A DNA stretch of 26,283 bases from JAVBMJ01 sp031552535 (GTDB taxonomy: Bacteria; Bacteroidota; Bacteroidia; Bacteroidales; Rikenellaceae). Below, piece by piece: positions 5,987-14,502 of the stretch. The translations under genes were made by a program, and so were the position numbers. Each line of letters opens with the position of its first letter. Position 1 is the stretch's first letter. A model generated the notes under the pieces. That model was not told the DNA's origin. It did not search any database and saw nothing but the letters and a program-made list of their open reading frames with translations. The stretch covers positions 1-26,283 of the forward strand of contig JAVBMJ010000069.1 of NCBI GenBank assembly GCA_031552535.1, given 5' to 3'.

Positions 5987-8470
5987 CTACTCTTCCGCCA
6001 TGACGACATCCGAAACATCACCCTCGTCGCTCTTTGGGACAGCCGTAACAGAAGCAATGGAGTCTCCGTTGCGCAGATTTATGACCCTGACGCCCTGGGT
6101 AGCCCGGCCGGCGATACGCAGATTGGATACCGCCGTACGTATCGTTATTCCGCTACGATTTATAATCATCAGGTCATTGTCATCGTTGACAGATTGTATG
6201 GATATCAGTTTGCCTGTTTTATCCGTAACCTGTATCGTCTTGACTCCCTTACCGCCACGGTTCGTAACACGGTACTCATCCAAATCGGTGCGTTTGCCAT
6301 AGCCGTTCTCCGAAAGCACCAGTATATCGTTCACACTACCAGGCTCCACACAAACCATGCCTATAACAGCGTCGTCCCCGCTTATATCTATGCCTTTGAC
6401 ACCAGACCCGGTACGCCCTATAGCCCTTACCGTACTCTCATGGAAGCGGATGGCTTTGCCTTCACGGGCGGCAAGCATAACCTCGGCATTGCCGCTCGTG
6501 AGCTTGGCCTCGATCAACTGGTCGCCCTCCCTGATGGTAATGGCGTTGACCCCGACCTGGCGCGGACGCGAATAGGCTTCCAGCGTGGTTTTCTTTATGA
6601 CACCCTCGCGGGTACACATGATTATGTAGTTGTTATCGACATACTCCAGATCGTCGAGCCTGCGCACATTGATATATGCACGAACCTTGTCCTCGGGATC
6701 GATCTGGATCACATTCTGTATGGCACGTCCTTTAGACTGACGCGTCCCCTCGGGAATATCATACACTTTAAGCCAATAGCAACGCCCTTTCTCCGTAAAG
6801 AAAAGCATGGTATTGTGCATCGTGCACATATAAATATGCTCTATGAAATCCTCATCCCTCGTGGCACTACCCTTGGCACCTACCCCGCCCCTGTTCTGCG
6901 AACGGTATTCCGCCAGCGGAGTGCGCTTAATATACCCCAGATGCGATATGGTAATCACCATCTCCTCATCCGCGTAGAAATCCTCAGGGTTAAACTCTTC
7001 TGCACTGAAAATCAACTCACTGCGGCGCTCATCGCCATACTTCTCCTTGATCTGCAACATCTCGTCGCGGATCACCTGCATTTGCATCCCTTCGCTGGCC
7101 AACAATTCCTTATAGTAAGCTATCATCCGGCACAATTCGTCGAATTCGGCTTGCAATTTCGACCTCTCGAGGCCGGTCAATGCCCTGAGCCTCATATCTA
7201 TGATAGCCGATGCCTGCACTTCGCTGAGGCTAAAGCGCTCCATCAGTGTAGCGCGGGCCATATCGGGAGTGTCCGAAGAACGTATGATCGAAATGATCTC
7301 GTCGATGTGGTCAAGGGCGATCAACAGGCCCTCCAGGATATGAGCTCGCTTCTCTGCATGGGCCAGGTCGTATTTTGTACGACGTACAACCACCTTATGA
7401 CGGTGTTGCACGAAGTATTTTATCTGATCCTTGAGGTTCAACTGCATCGGACGTCCGTCGACCAAAGCTATATTATTGACCGGGAAGGTGCTCTGTAATT
7501 GCGAATATTTATACAACATATTGAGCACCACGTTGGCCACGGCGTCCTGCTTGAGGATGATGACTATGCGCATCCCAGTGCGGTCGCTTTCGTCGTTGAT
7601 ATACGAAATGCCTTCTATCTTCTTTTCATTGATCAAATCGGCGATCTTCTTGATCATCTCCGCCTTATTGACCATATACGGGATCTCGGTTATAACGATA
7701 CACTCACGACCGCTCTTCGTATGTTCGATCTCGGTTCGCGCACGCATGACCACACGCCCCCGTCCGGTCTCAAATGCCTCGCGGACACCTTCATAGCCAT
7801 ATATAATACCACCGGTAGGAAAATCCGGGGCTTTCACATACTTGATGAGCTCCGATATCTCTATCTCCGGATTATCGATATAAGCACACGTGGCGTCTAT
7901 CACCTCCGACAGGTTGTGCGGAGGCATATTTGTCGCCATACCTACGGCGATTCCCGAAGTACCGTTGACAAGCAACAACGGTATCTTCGTGGGTAGGACC
8001 GTAGGCTCCTGCATGGTATCGTCGAAGTTGAACTGGAAATCCACTGTATCCTTATCGATATCCGCCATCACCTCGTCGGCGATCTTCTTCATCCTCGCCT
8101 CGGTGTAACGCATAGCCGCAGGAGAATCACCGTCTACCGATCCGAAATTACCCTGGCCGTCGACCAACGGATAACGCATGCTCCATTCCTGGGCCATACG
8201 AACCATGGCGTCGTAAACCGACGAGTCGCCATGCGGGTGGAATTTACCCAGCACGTCGCCGACGATCCTCGCCGATTTACGGTGGGGCTTGTCGGAATAA
8301 AGGTTCAACTCATTGCTCATGTCGTAAAGAATACGACGATGCACCGGTTTAAGCCCGTCCCTGACATCGGGCAACGCACGAGACACGATCACAGACATCG
8401 AATAATCGATGTACGCGGTCTTCATCTCCTCCTCGATATTGATTTGTATTATCTTCCCTGATTCAGACAT
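5987..8470 (-). CDS. gyrA: DNA gyrase subunit A
   Basis: 827 residues. GyrA cuts and rejoins DNA in the A2B2 gyrase that introduces negative supercoils. The catalytic Tyr122 is in AAMRYTEARM. The quinolone region reads HPHGDSSVYD with Ser83 and Asp87, the same numbering and residues as sensitive E. coli GyrA (position 84 is Ser instead of Ala). The C-terminal beta-pinwheel carries a GyrA-box-like QNRGGVGAKG (525-534), diverged from QRRGGKG but retaining the RGG core, which separates it from ParC. It ends in a short acidic tail. The start ATG at 8470 gives the usual N-terminus MSESGKIIQINIEEEMK. No gyrB is in the window; parC and parE lie about 10-14 kb away. Confidence 0.97.
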   Translation of the reverse strand: MSESGKIIQINIEEEMKTAYIDYSMSVIVSRALPDVRDGLKPVHRRILYDMSNELNLYSDKPHRKSARIVGDVLGKFHPHGDSSVYDAMVRMAQEWSMRYPLVDGQGNFGSVDGDSPAAMRYTEARMKKIADEVMADIDKDTVDFQFNFDDTMQEPTVLPTKIPLLLVNGTSGIAVGMATNMPPHNLSEVIDATCAYIDNPEIEISELIKYVKAPDFPTGGIIYGYEGVREAFETGRGRVVMRARTEIEHTKSGRECIVITEIPYMVNKAEMIKKIADLINEKKIEGISYINDESDRTGMRIVIILKQDAVANVVLNMLYKYSQLQSTFPVNNIALVDGRPMQLNLKDQIKYFVQHRHKVVVRRTKYDLAHAEKRAHILEGLLIALDHIDEIISIIRSSDTPDMARATLMERFSLSEVQASAIIDMRLRALTGLERSKLQAEFDELCRMIAYYKELLASEGMQMQVIRDEMLQIKEKYGDERRSELIFSAEEFNPEDFYADEEMVITISHLGYIKRTPLAEYRSQNRGGVGAKGSATRDEDFIEHIYMCTMHNTMLFFTEKGRCYWLKVYDIPEGTRQSKGRAIQNVIQIDPEDKVRAYINVRRLDDLEYVDNNYIIMCTREGVIKKTTLEAYSRPRQVGVNAITIREGDQLIEAKLTSGNAEVMLAAREGKAIRFHESTVRAIGRTGSGVKGIDISGDDAVIGMVCVEPGSVNDILVLSENGYGKRTDLDEYRVTNRGGKGVKTIQVTDKTGKLISIQSVNDDNDLMIINRSGITIRTAVSNLRIAGRATQGVRVINLRNGDSIASVTAVPKSDEGDVSDVVMAEE

Positions 8471-8505
8471 AAATTCTTTTAAAATACAGTTCCCCTATAA
8501 CTGCG

Positions 8506-8536
8506 CTAAGGTATGGATTTTTTACTAAACAGCAAA
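8506..8536 (-). promoter_or_regulatory. Candidate gyrA promoter
   Basis: On the minus strand TTTG (8536-8533) is followed after 19 bp by TACCTTAG (8513-8506), one mismatch from the Bacteroidota -7 consensus TAnnTTTG. It lies about 36 bp before the gyrA ATG. Confidence 0.5.
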
Positions 8537-8553
8537 ATATTCACCGGCTATTA

Positions 8554-9198
8554 TCATCTGAAATCTACCGTATCATAACCCTTGTATCTCGTTTTGCCGA
8601 GCTTGAACAACGACTCGTCAACGCTCGCTGATTCTGTTATTTTAACAATATACACATCGATATATTCCCTGCCGTCCAAGGTATACCGCAGGTTTTGAGG
8701 CAAACCGGTCGAAGGATCGACATACACCAGTAATGACATGAACTCCTGCGACTTGTCGGCAGGCTTCAACTCAACGACCACACACTTTTTACCTTTCAAA
8801 CTCTCCTCGCCTTTATATGTGTGGGTAAAACTGCCATCCAGAAAATCGAACGCACGCGACGGGTTGGACAGTATGCTCTTTTGTGCAGGATCGACCTTGT
8901 CGACCGATATTTCACGATCAGGATGCGATATCTCGTAGCGCACTTTACCGTCACAAACCACCTCGACCTCTCCGGAATTTATATAATAACGCGACCCGCT
9001 AACGACATAGCGCCCATGTACCGCAGGCATACCCGAACCTGTAACCTCGAACGATACCTCATATGAGGGCATTTGCATGACCACCACCCTCAACCGTTCG
9101 AGTAACGCCGACGAACGACTATCGGCATATGCCATAGAAAAAACCAGCATCGACATCCACACCGTAAGTACGAACCTTTTAACAGTCATAATTGTCAT
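8554..9198 (-). CDS. LolA-like outer-membrane lipoprotein carrier family protein
   Basis: 214 residues with an N-terminal signal peptide (hydrophobic segment about residues 8-24, probable cleavage after YADS or SMAYA). The mature part is beta-rich with LolA/LolB-fold character: a repeated strand pattern, DKVDPAQKSILSNPSRAFDF as the mid segment, and LVYVDPSTGLPQNLRYTL near the C-terminus. Proteins of this fold shuttle or sense lipoproteins in the periplasm. LolA itself is only one member, so the specific gene symbol is withheld. The start may be ATG 9198 or the ATG three codons later; both keep the signal peptide. It sits upstream of gyrA on the same strand, separated by 83 bp that contain a good gyrA promoter candidate. 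Confidence 0.65.
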   Translation of the reverse strand: MTIMTVKRFVLTVWMSMLVFSMAYADSRSSALLERLRVVVMQMPSYEVSFEVTGSGMPAVHGRYVVSGSRYYINSGEVEVVCDGKVRYEISHPDREISVDKVDPAQKSILSNPSRAFDFLDGSFTHTYKGEESLKGKKCVVVELKPADKSQEFMSLLVYVDPSTGLPQNLRYTLDGREYIDVYIVKITESASVDESLFKLGKTRYKGYDTVDFR

Positions 9199-9460
9199 CT
9201 TTTTATGCGATGAACCCGCATATTATAAATCATATAAGTAATAGAGGAAATTTATTTATCCGTATTTTGTTTTTTATCTCCGGTAGATTTTTTTGCGTCG
9301 TTTCCGAAGGTTTAGCGGGCTAAACCGAGGAAGAGATGTGAAAAAGATGCCGGGGGAGAAAAAATGAAATGGCTAAATAAATATTCGATATTACTTAAAA
9401 TTCATCTGGCACCCGTAGCCAGTCCGTGCCGCCAGTTATGTAAAAACATATAAAACAAAC
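9199..9460. other. AT-rich non-coding region upstream of the LolA-like gene
   Basis: No gene is seen. It contains an 8-bp-arm palindrome, GGTTTAGC-GG-GCTAAACC (9309-9326), about 110 bp before the LolA-like start, which could be an operator or small hairpin. Several AT-rich tracts are present, but I found no convincing TTTG/TAnnTTTG pair. The remaining gap to 9662 holds the terminator at 9461-9503 and otherwise nothing recognisable. Confidence 0.4.
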
Positions 9461-9503
9461 GCGGCAAAGTGTCCGGACATTGCCCTCCCGGACACTCTGC
9501 CGC
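9461..9503 (-). terminator. Terminator downstream of the DUF4878-like gene
   Basis: Arms 9461-9476 and 9488-9503 pair over 16 positions with one mismatch around an 11-nt loop. On the minus strand the hairpin is followed by GTTTGTTTTATATG. It lies about 160 nt past the stop of the DUF4878-like gene and probably ends the ftsK-to-DUF4878 transcription run. Confidence 0.65.
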
Positions 9504-9662
9504 CGCTCCGGGAAACTTTACACACCCCGGGAAACCGTTCGGACTTTCTCAAATTTTTTTATCTATAGCCCACAACAACCATCCCCATGCACGTCATTGC
9601 CGGCCACACAAAAACAGCTTTGCTATAAACAAAACCGGCCTGAAATTCGATCAATAAAGACA

Positions 9663-10082
9663 CTATTTATCGTTATCAAACTTCCAGGCCCCGTCGATCT
9701 TCTTGAAATTGTTCGATTCGTCTTCCTCGGAGCCATCGCCGAAAATAAGGTGGAATTTAACTTCGGCACTGTTGCCATCTTCGGCAATCTCCTCACCGAC
9801 GACGCTAAAATCTTTGAGTCCCCCCTTCTTTGTATGTTCGGAAAGCGCTTTTTCCGCAAAAGCTTTGATCATCTCCTTCGACTCCTTCTCTTTACCCGGC
9901 TCGATTACTGAATTATCGAACCATACGTTTGTGATCTTATCGGCATCGCCGGCCTTAAGAGCTTTCAGTAACGATGTGGTGATATCGCTGGGGGTAGTTC
10001 CTTTCCCTCCACCGCACGAAACAGCGGAAACTGCCAGTAACGCAACTGCGGCAACTGCAACAAAAAGTTTCATTTTTCTCAT
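9663..10082 (-). CDS. DUF4878-like small lipoprotein
   Basis: 139 residues from ATG 10082 (a second possible start is ATG 10073). The N-terminus MRKMKLFVAVAALL-type segment ends in SAVSCGGG, a lipobox with Cys23 as the probable lipid-modified residue. The mature part begins with TPSDITTSLLKALKAGDADK, followed by a small alpha+beta domain of cystatin/NTF2-like appearance ending in KKIDGAWKFDNDK. This pattern is typical of the DUF4878 lipoproteins common in Bacteroidota, whose function is unknown. The frame stays open upstream to 10232, but that extension overlaps the YiiX-like gene and lacks a signal peptide, so the internal start is preferred. It follows the YiiX-like gene by 31 bp. Confidence 0.8.
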   Translation of the reverse strand: MRKMKLFVAVAAVALLAVSAVSCGGGKGTTPSDITTSLLKALKAGDADKITNVWFDNSVIEPGKEKESKEMIKAFAEKALSEHTKKGGLKDFSVVGEEIAEDGNSAEVKFHLIFGDGSEEDESNNFKKIDGAWKFDNDK

Positions 10083-10113
10083 AACCGTAAGTTTTAGGTG
10101 ATTAAATAATTGG

Positions 10114-10803
10114 TCAAAATGCAAATATGAGTTCCAGAATATCCCTGTTCTTATAAATATCCGACGGGAAAATATACACCCCCGAATATACCGGGAAGTT
10201 GCGTAACTCGCTACGCTTCCCAGACGTAACATCCACGCCTCCGGCTATATAGGCCCGCCACACCAACTCTGTACAATACATTTTAGTACTATCCTCCAGA
10301 TCGTAGTCGTGATCGAATTCGACTCCAAGTTCCAATTGAGCCACCACATAACGGGCCACCGCAGGCCCGCATCCGATTCCCGCCGGACAGGTATCGCCGG
10401 CATACAATCCGGACCTCGCCCCACATTCGGCAGATTTTGTCGAATCATTTCCCTTCGCTGGTGCACATACTCTGTAAACAGCTCCCGACCCGGCCCTTGC
10501 CGTTCCAAAGAATTCCGCCGGGGTTTCGCATTTTATCCTGTCCACACTATCGCCATCGACTCTCTCCCCGGGAGTTATATGAACCACCATCAGTTTTCCG
10601 CCACGAATCACAGCAATTCCGGCATGGCTATATATCCCATCCCGGTCGGCAGCCATCACAGCCCTCGTTTTAGTTCCGCGCCCCTTGCGAAACAACAAAT
10701 CACCCTCCCGAATATCGGCAGATGCCAAACCCGCAGGCGCCTGGCGGGCGCAACCACACACAAAGATAGCAAAAACAAATAAGATAACGCCCCTTTTAAT
10801 CAT
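10114..10803 (-). CDS. YiiX/YebB-like permuted NlpC/P60 lipoprotein
   Basis: 229 residues. The signal peptide ends in a lipobox-like VCGC, with Cys18 as the probable lipidation site. The domain fits circularly permuted papain-like NlpC/P60 proteins of the YiiX group: REGDLLF (32-38), YSHAGIAVI with likely catalytic His60, VVHITPGE, and MYCTELVWRAY with likely nucleophile Cys177 and Glu179. Members act as amidases or peptidases on cell-wall or lipid-like substrates; the substrate here is unknown. An insertion of about 40 residues (113-150) is rich in Cys and Gly and is not recognised. The gene lies 52 bp downstream of ftsK on the same strand and probably shares its transcript. Confidence 0.8.
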   Translation of the reverse strand: MIKRGVILFVFAIFVCGCARQAPAGLASADIREGDLLFRKGRGTKTRAVMAADRDGIYSHAGIAVIRGGKLMVVHITPGERVDGDSVDRIKCETPAEFFGTARAGSGAVYRVCAPAKGNDSTKSAECGARSGLYAGDTCPAGIGCGPAVARYVVAQLELGVEFDHDYDLEDSTKMYCTELVWRAYIAGGVDVTSGKRSELRNFPVYSGVYIFPSDIYKNRDILELIFAF

Positions 10804-10855
10804 TTATTTCACAATGATCCATGTGCGAAATGATACAAACAGAGTGGATTTAACT

Positions 10856-13639
10856 TCACACTCCCATCGAATCGAGCAGCATTTCCAGCGAATGCATATC
10901 GCTTATAAGCACCTCACGAGGCTTACTGCCCTCGGCCCGGCCCACTATGCCGGCCGCTTCGATCTGATCCATAAGCCTCCCGGCCCTATTATACCCTATC
11001 GAGAACCTGCGTTGTATGGCCGAAGTGGACCCCTGTTGGTGCTGCACTATAAACCGTGCCACTTCACCGAACATATCGTCTACCTTGCCCAGATCGGCAC
11101 TCTTGGATCCCGAACTATCACCTTCGGGAGAATATTCAGGCAGTTCGTAAGCGTCGGAATATCCCCGCTGGCTACCGATAAATTCTGTGACACGCTCCAC
11201 CTCGGGAGTATCCAGAAATGCACATTGCACCCTTACCAGATCATTTCCGTTCGATATCAGCATATCGCCACGCCCGATAAGCTGGTTTGCCCCGGGCTGG
11301 TCTATAATAGTGCGGGAGTCGATCATCGAACTGACCCTGAAGGCTATTCGGGCCGGGAAATTGGCTTTGATAACTCCGGTGATAATATTGGTCGTAGGGC
11401 GCTGAGTAGCTATGACGAGATGGATTCCCACCGCACGAGCCAACTGCGCCAGACGTGCGATAGGAGTTTCGATCTCACGCCCTGCCGTCATTATCATATC
11501 CGCAAACTCGTCTATGACCACAACGATATAAGGCATAAACCGGTGCCCCTTGCGCGGATTGAGCCTGCGCTTGGTGAACTTGTCGTTATATTCCTTGACA
11601 TTGCGGACCTCGGCTTTACGCATAAGGTCGTAACGCTGGTCCATCTCGATGCACAGGGAATTGAGCGTATAAATAACTTTATGCGTATCGGTAATTATAG
11701 CCTCGTCTTCGCCCGGCATTTTGGCCAGGAAATGGCGTTCGAGTTTCTGATAAAGCGTCAATTCCACCTTTTTCGGGTCGACCAGCACGAATTTCAACTC
11801 CGCCGGATGCTTCTTGTAAAGCAGCGAAGCTATTATAGCGTTCAATCCCACCGATTTGCCCTGGCCCGTGGCACCCGCCACCAACAGGTGGGGCATTTTA
11901 GCCAGGTCGACTATAAATGTCTCGTTCTGTATCGTTTTCCCAAGCACTATGGGCAGGTCGTAGGTCGATTCCTGGAACTTGATCGATTTGATCACCGAAT
12001 ACATCGACACAACCTCCTTATCCTTATTGGGGACTTCTATACCTATAGTCCCCTTGCCCGGCATAGGCGCGATGATCCTTATACCCAGTGCCGAAAGGCT
12101 CAATGCGATATCGTCTTCGAGGTTTTTGATCTTGGAAATCCGGATCCCGGGCGCAGGTACGATCTCATAAAGCGTCACCGTAGGGCCTATCGTCGCTTTA
12201 ATCCTGTCGATCTTGATGCCAAAGTTGCCCAACGTCTCGATAATCCGGTTTTTATTCTCATAAACCTCGGCTTCTGTAACTTTAACCTCCACAGAATGGT
12301 CCTCAAGTATCTCCACCGGCGGGCGGTGATACGATGAGAGTTCGAGCGTGGGATCGTAAAGCATATCGGAAATATCGTCGTCGTCCAATTGCGCGTCCCT
12401 GTTTTCAGGAACCAGCACCTGCATTCCCGCCGAACGGCCATCGGAAACAGCCACTCCGCCTATTCCCAGGGAAACGCCTTCCCTGCCGGCCTCCTCATCC
12501 GGCCCAACAGCCTCCGGATGTTCATCCGGATCATCGGGCACACCATCCATAGCCCGGTTAACCGCATCCGTAAGATCGATCACCTCGAAAGGATGCTTAT
12601 CTGTTTCCGGCTGCTGATGTATCAGCCACGGTGCGTGAAGAACCGGGACATCGGCACCCAATGTCACGACGGCAGAATAATCATCCCCTGTTTCGACATC
12701 CACACCTTCCGCAGCAAATGCTGCCCTGGTCCCGTTATCTTCCCTGTCGTCGCGGGTATATGTTATCTCGAAGTCGGGATCTGGCTTCACCGCCTCCTGG
12801 GAAGCCTCCGGTATGTCCCCGGCATTTCTTTCAGGTGCAATATTATCGTTATGTGCTGTTTGTTCGATCTCCGCAGCGTCCTGCGTCACGGCCTCTCCTT
12901 CCGCCGGTTCTTCCGCATCCTCTCCAGACCGGGCTGACTCCTGCCGTTGCAGTTTAGCCCCGACAGTCGACCCGACGGAGGTAATGCCGCGTCCCACAGC
13001 CTCGCCCACCATGACACCGCCTTCGACAATGCCCTTACCGACCTTATTGACTACCCTGATCGTGTTGCGATTTACATAAACGGCCAACAGTACCCAGGAA
13101 AGCAGCAATCCCAGGCCGAGGCCCATAGTTCCGATATACGAAACAAGCCATTCGGTTACGAATATACCTTGCGCCCCGCCCAGTCCTGAACCGAATACAC
13201 CCCATCTCTCCCCGAACAACAATCCCAATGAGAGAGACCCCAATACCATTACTATCAACGACATTCTTACGGCACGGCGCAGGAACATAGGCATCTGGCG
13301 CATGATCCGTACTGCCAATATGATCAATACCACCGGAATAGCTATCCCGAAGGCTCCGAAACAGTAGCCGACTATAAAATCGGAAACAACGGCTCCCAGT
13401 TTGCCCATCAGGTTGCCGACTTCCAAATCCCTCTCGCTCCATATCCTTCCCCAACGCACTGCGTCCTGGTCGTCGGCCCACGTGAAATAGTACGACACCA
13501 CTGATGCCAGGATAAAGAGCGAAATGAACAGGAGCACCAGCCCGAGCGCCCAGCGCTGGGTATAAGACAATTCCCGGCCTTCCGGCTTCGGAGCCTGTTT
13601 CGATGTCTTCGACTCGGTTTTATTTTTAGGCGCTGCCAT
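10856..13639 (-). CDS. ftsK: DNA translocase FtsK
   Basis: 927 residues. This septal motor pumps the chromosome terminus during division and coordinates dimer resolution. The N-terminus has about four membrane segments (roughly 31-52, 84-111, 125-143 and 160-190). A long acidic, probably disordered linker follows (about 230-450). The motor has Walker A GATGQGKS (589-596), Walker B VVIDEFAD (about 707-714) and the conserved QRPTTNIITG/FPARIAFRVS block. The C-terminal gamma winged helix (QQGSTSAIQRRFSIGYNRA) is the KOPS-reading type. The start ATG at 13639 gives a Lys-rich cytosolic leader before the first membrane helix. It is separated from murI by 83 bp. Confidence 0.96.
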   Translation of the reverse strand: MAAPKNKTESKTSKQAPKPEGRELSYTQRWALGLVLLFISLFILASVVSYYFTWADDQDAVRWGRIWSERDLEVGNLMGKLGAVVSDFIVGYCFGAFGIAIPVVLIILAVRIMRQMPMFLRRAVRMSLIVMVLGSLSLGLLFGERWGVFGSGLGGAQGIFVTEWLVSYIGTMGLGLGLLLSWVLLAVYVNRNTIRVVNKVGKGIVEGGVMVGEAVGRGITSVGSTVGAKLQRQESARSGEDAEEPAEGEAVTQDAAEIEQTAHNDNIAPERNAGDIPEASQEAVKPDPDFEITYTRDDREDNGTRAAFAAEGVDVETGDDYSAVVTLGADVPVLHAPWLIHQQPETDKHPFEVIDLTDAVNRAMDGVPDDPDEHPEAVGPDEEAGREGVSLGIGGVAVSDGRSAGMQVLVPENRDAQLDDDDISDMLYDPTLELSSYHRPPVEILEDHSVEVKVTEAEVYENKNRIIETLGNFGIKIDRIKATIGPTVTLYEIVPAPGIRISKIKNLEDDIALSLSALGIRIIAPMPGKGTIGIEVPNKDKEVVSMYSVIKSIKFQESTYDLPIVLGKTIQNETFIVDLAKMPHLLVAGATGQGKSVGLNAIIASLLYKKHPAELKFVLVDPKKVELTLYQKLERHFLAKMPGEDEAIITDTHKVIYTLNSLCIEMDQRYDLMRKAEVRNVKEYNDKFTKRRLNPRKGHRFMPYIVVVIDEFADMIMTAGREIETPIARLAQLARAVGIHLVIATQRPTTNIITGVIKANFPARIAFRVSSMIDSRTIIDQPGANQLIGRGDMLISNGNDLVRVQCAFLDTPEVERVTEFIGSQRGYSDAYELPEYSPEGDSSGSKSADLGKVDDMFGEVARFIVQHQQGSTSAIQRRFSIGYNRAGRLMDQIEAAGIVGRAEGSKPREVLISDMHSLEMLLDSMGV

Positions 13640-13722
13640 TATCTTGACCTATGTTTCAGCATTAATCATTTCCACCCCGGCACAAACCGGATTACTGCCG
13701 TTCCGGCCGGCAAAATATAAAT

Positions 13723-14502
13723 TTACTCCTTATAACGCACTTCCTCGCTCTTAAGCCTGAGGCGCTCGACATAAAACTGGTCGTTGGCGCTATAAAACTC
13801 ATATACCGGATCCGCGGCACCGTACGACAGCGCATCCGAATCCTTAAGAAGTTGTTTCACCCGGCGGGCGACAGCCGGGGCAGGGTCCACCAATTTCACA
13901 TCCCTCTCGCCGATCACCTCCAGCATCATATCAGTAAGAAACGGATAGTGCGTACATCCCAACACTATATGGTCGGCCCCCGCCTCGATCATCGGCAAAA
14001 GAGCCCTTTCGACCGCTTTACGGGCCAACTCACCCCGTTCAACCCCTGCCTCGACCAACTCCACGAACTCCTCTCCCACGGCCGACAACAGTTTTACATT
14101 CTTAGCATAACGTTCGGCCGTCTTCAAAAACAACCTCCCGTTGAGCGTGGCCTGCGTGGCGAGAATACCGATGATCCCGCTTTTGCTATCAGCCGCAGCA
14201 GGTTTCGTCGCAGGTTCCATGCCGACAAACGGCACATCGTAAGTCGCCCTGAGGTGATCTATCGCATCGGCCGTGGCCGCATTACATGCCAGCACCACCA
14301 TTTTAGCCCCCTTGCCGAGCAGGAACCGGACAGCCTCATCTACAATGCGCTCTATCTCTTCCTTGGGCTTGACCCCGTAAGGGCAGTTCTTGCCGTCGCC
14401 ATAGTACATAATACTCTCGTGCGGCAATACCTTGATTATCTCACGCCACACCGACAGGCCTCCGAATCCGGAGTCGAGCACTGCAATAGGGGAATTATTC
14501 AT
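13723..14502 (-). CDS. murI: Glutamate racemase
   Basis: 259 residues from ATG 14502. It makes D-glutamate for peptidoglycan. DSGFGG (10-15), the first catalytic Cys73 in VLACNAATADA and the second Cys183 in LGCTHYPFL are all present, with GDGKNCPYG at 35-43. The frame is open 14 codons further (to 14544), but those codons lie within purL and do not look like the family N-terminus. The chosen start overlaps the purL stop by 8 nt (ATGAATAA), which suggests translational coupling to purL. Confidence 0.95.
   Translation of the reverse strand: MNNSPIAVLDSGFGGLSVWREIIKVLPHESIMYYGDGKNCPYGVKPKEEIERIVDEAVRFLLGKGAKMVVLACNAATADAIDHLRATYDVPFVGMEPATKPAAADSKSGIIGILATQATLNGRLFLKTAERYAKNVKLLSAVGEEFVELVEAGVERGELARKAVERALLPMIEAGADHIVLGCTHYPFLTDMMLEVIGERDVKLVDPAPAVARRVKQLLKDSDALSYGAADPVYEFYSANDQFYVERLRLKSEEVRYKE

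Noticed and set aside
4590..7498. Long plus-strand open frames opposite the TPR gene and gyrA, and similar ones opposite ftsK, purL, parC and parE
   Set aside because: They mirror well-identified minus-strand genes and have shadow-like composition with no domains.
10083..10232. Fifty-codon N-terminal extension of the DUF4878-like lipoprotein
   Set aside because: It overlaps the YiiX-like gene and would bury the clear lipoprotein signal peptide.
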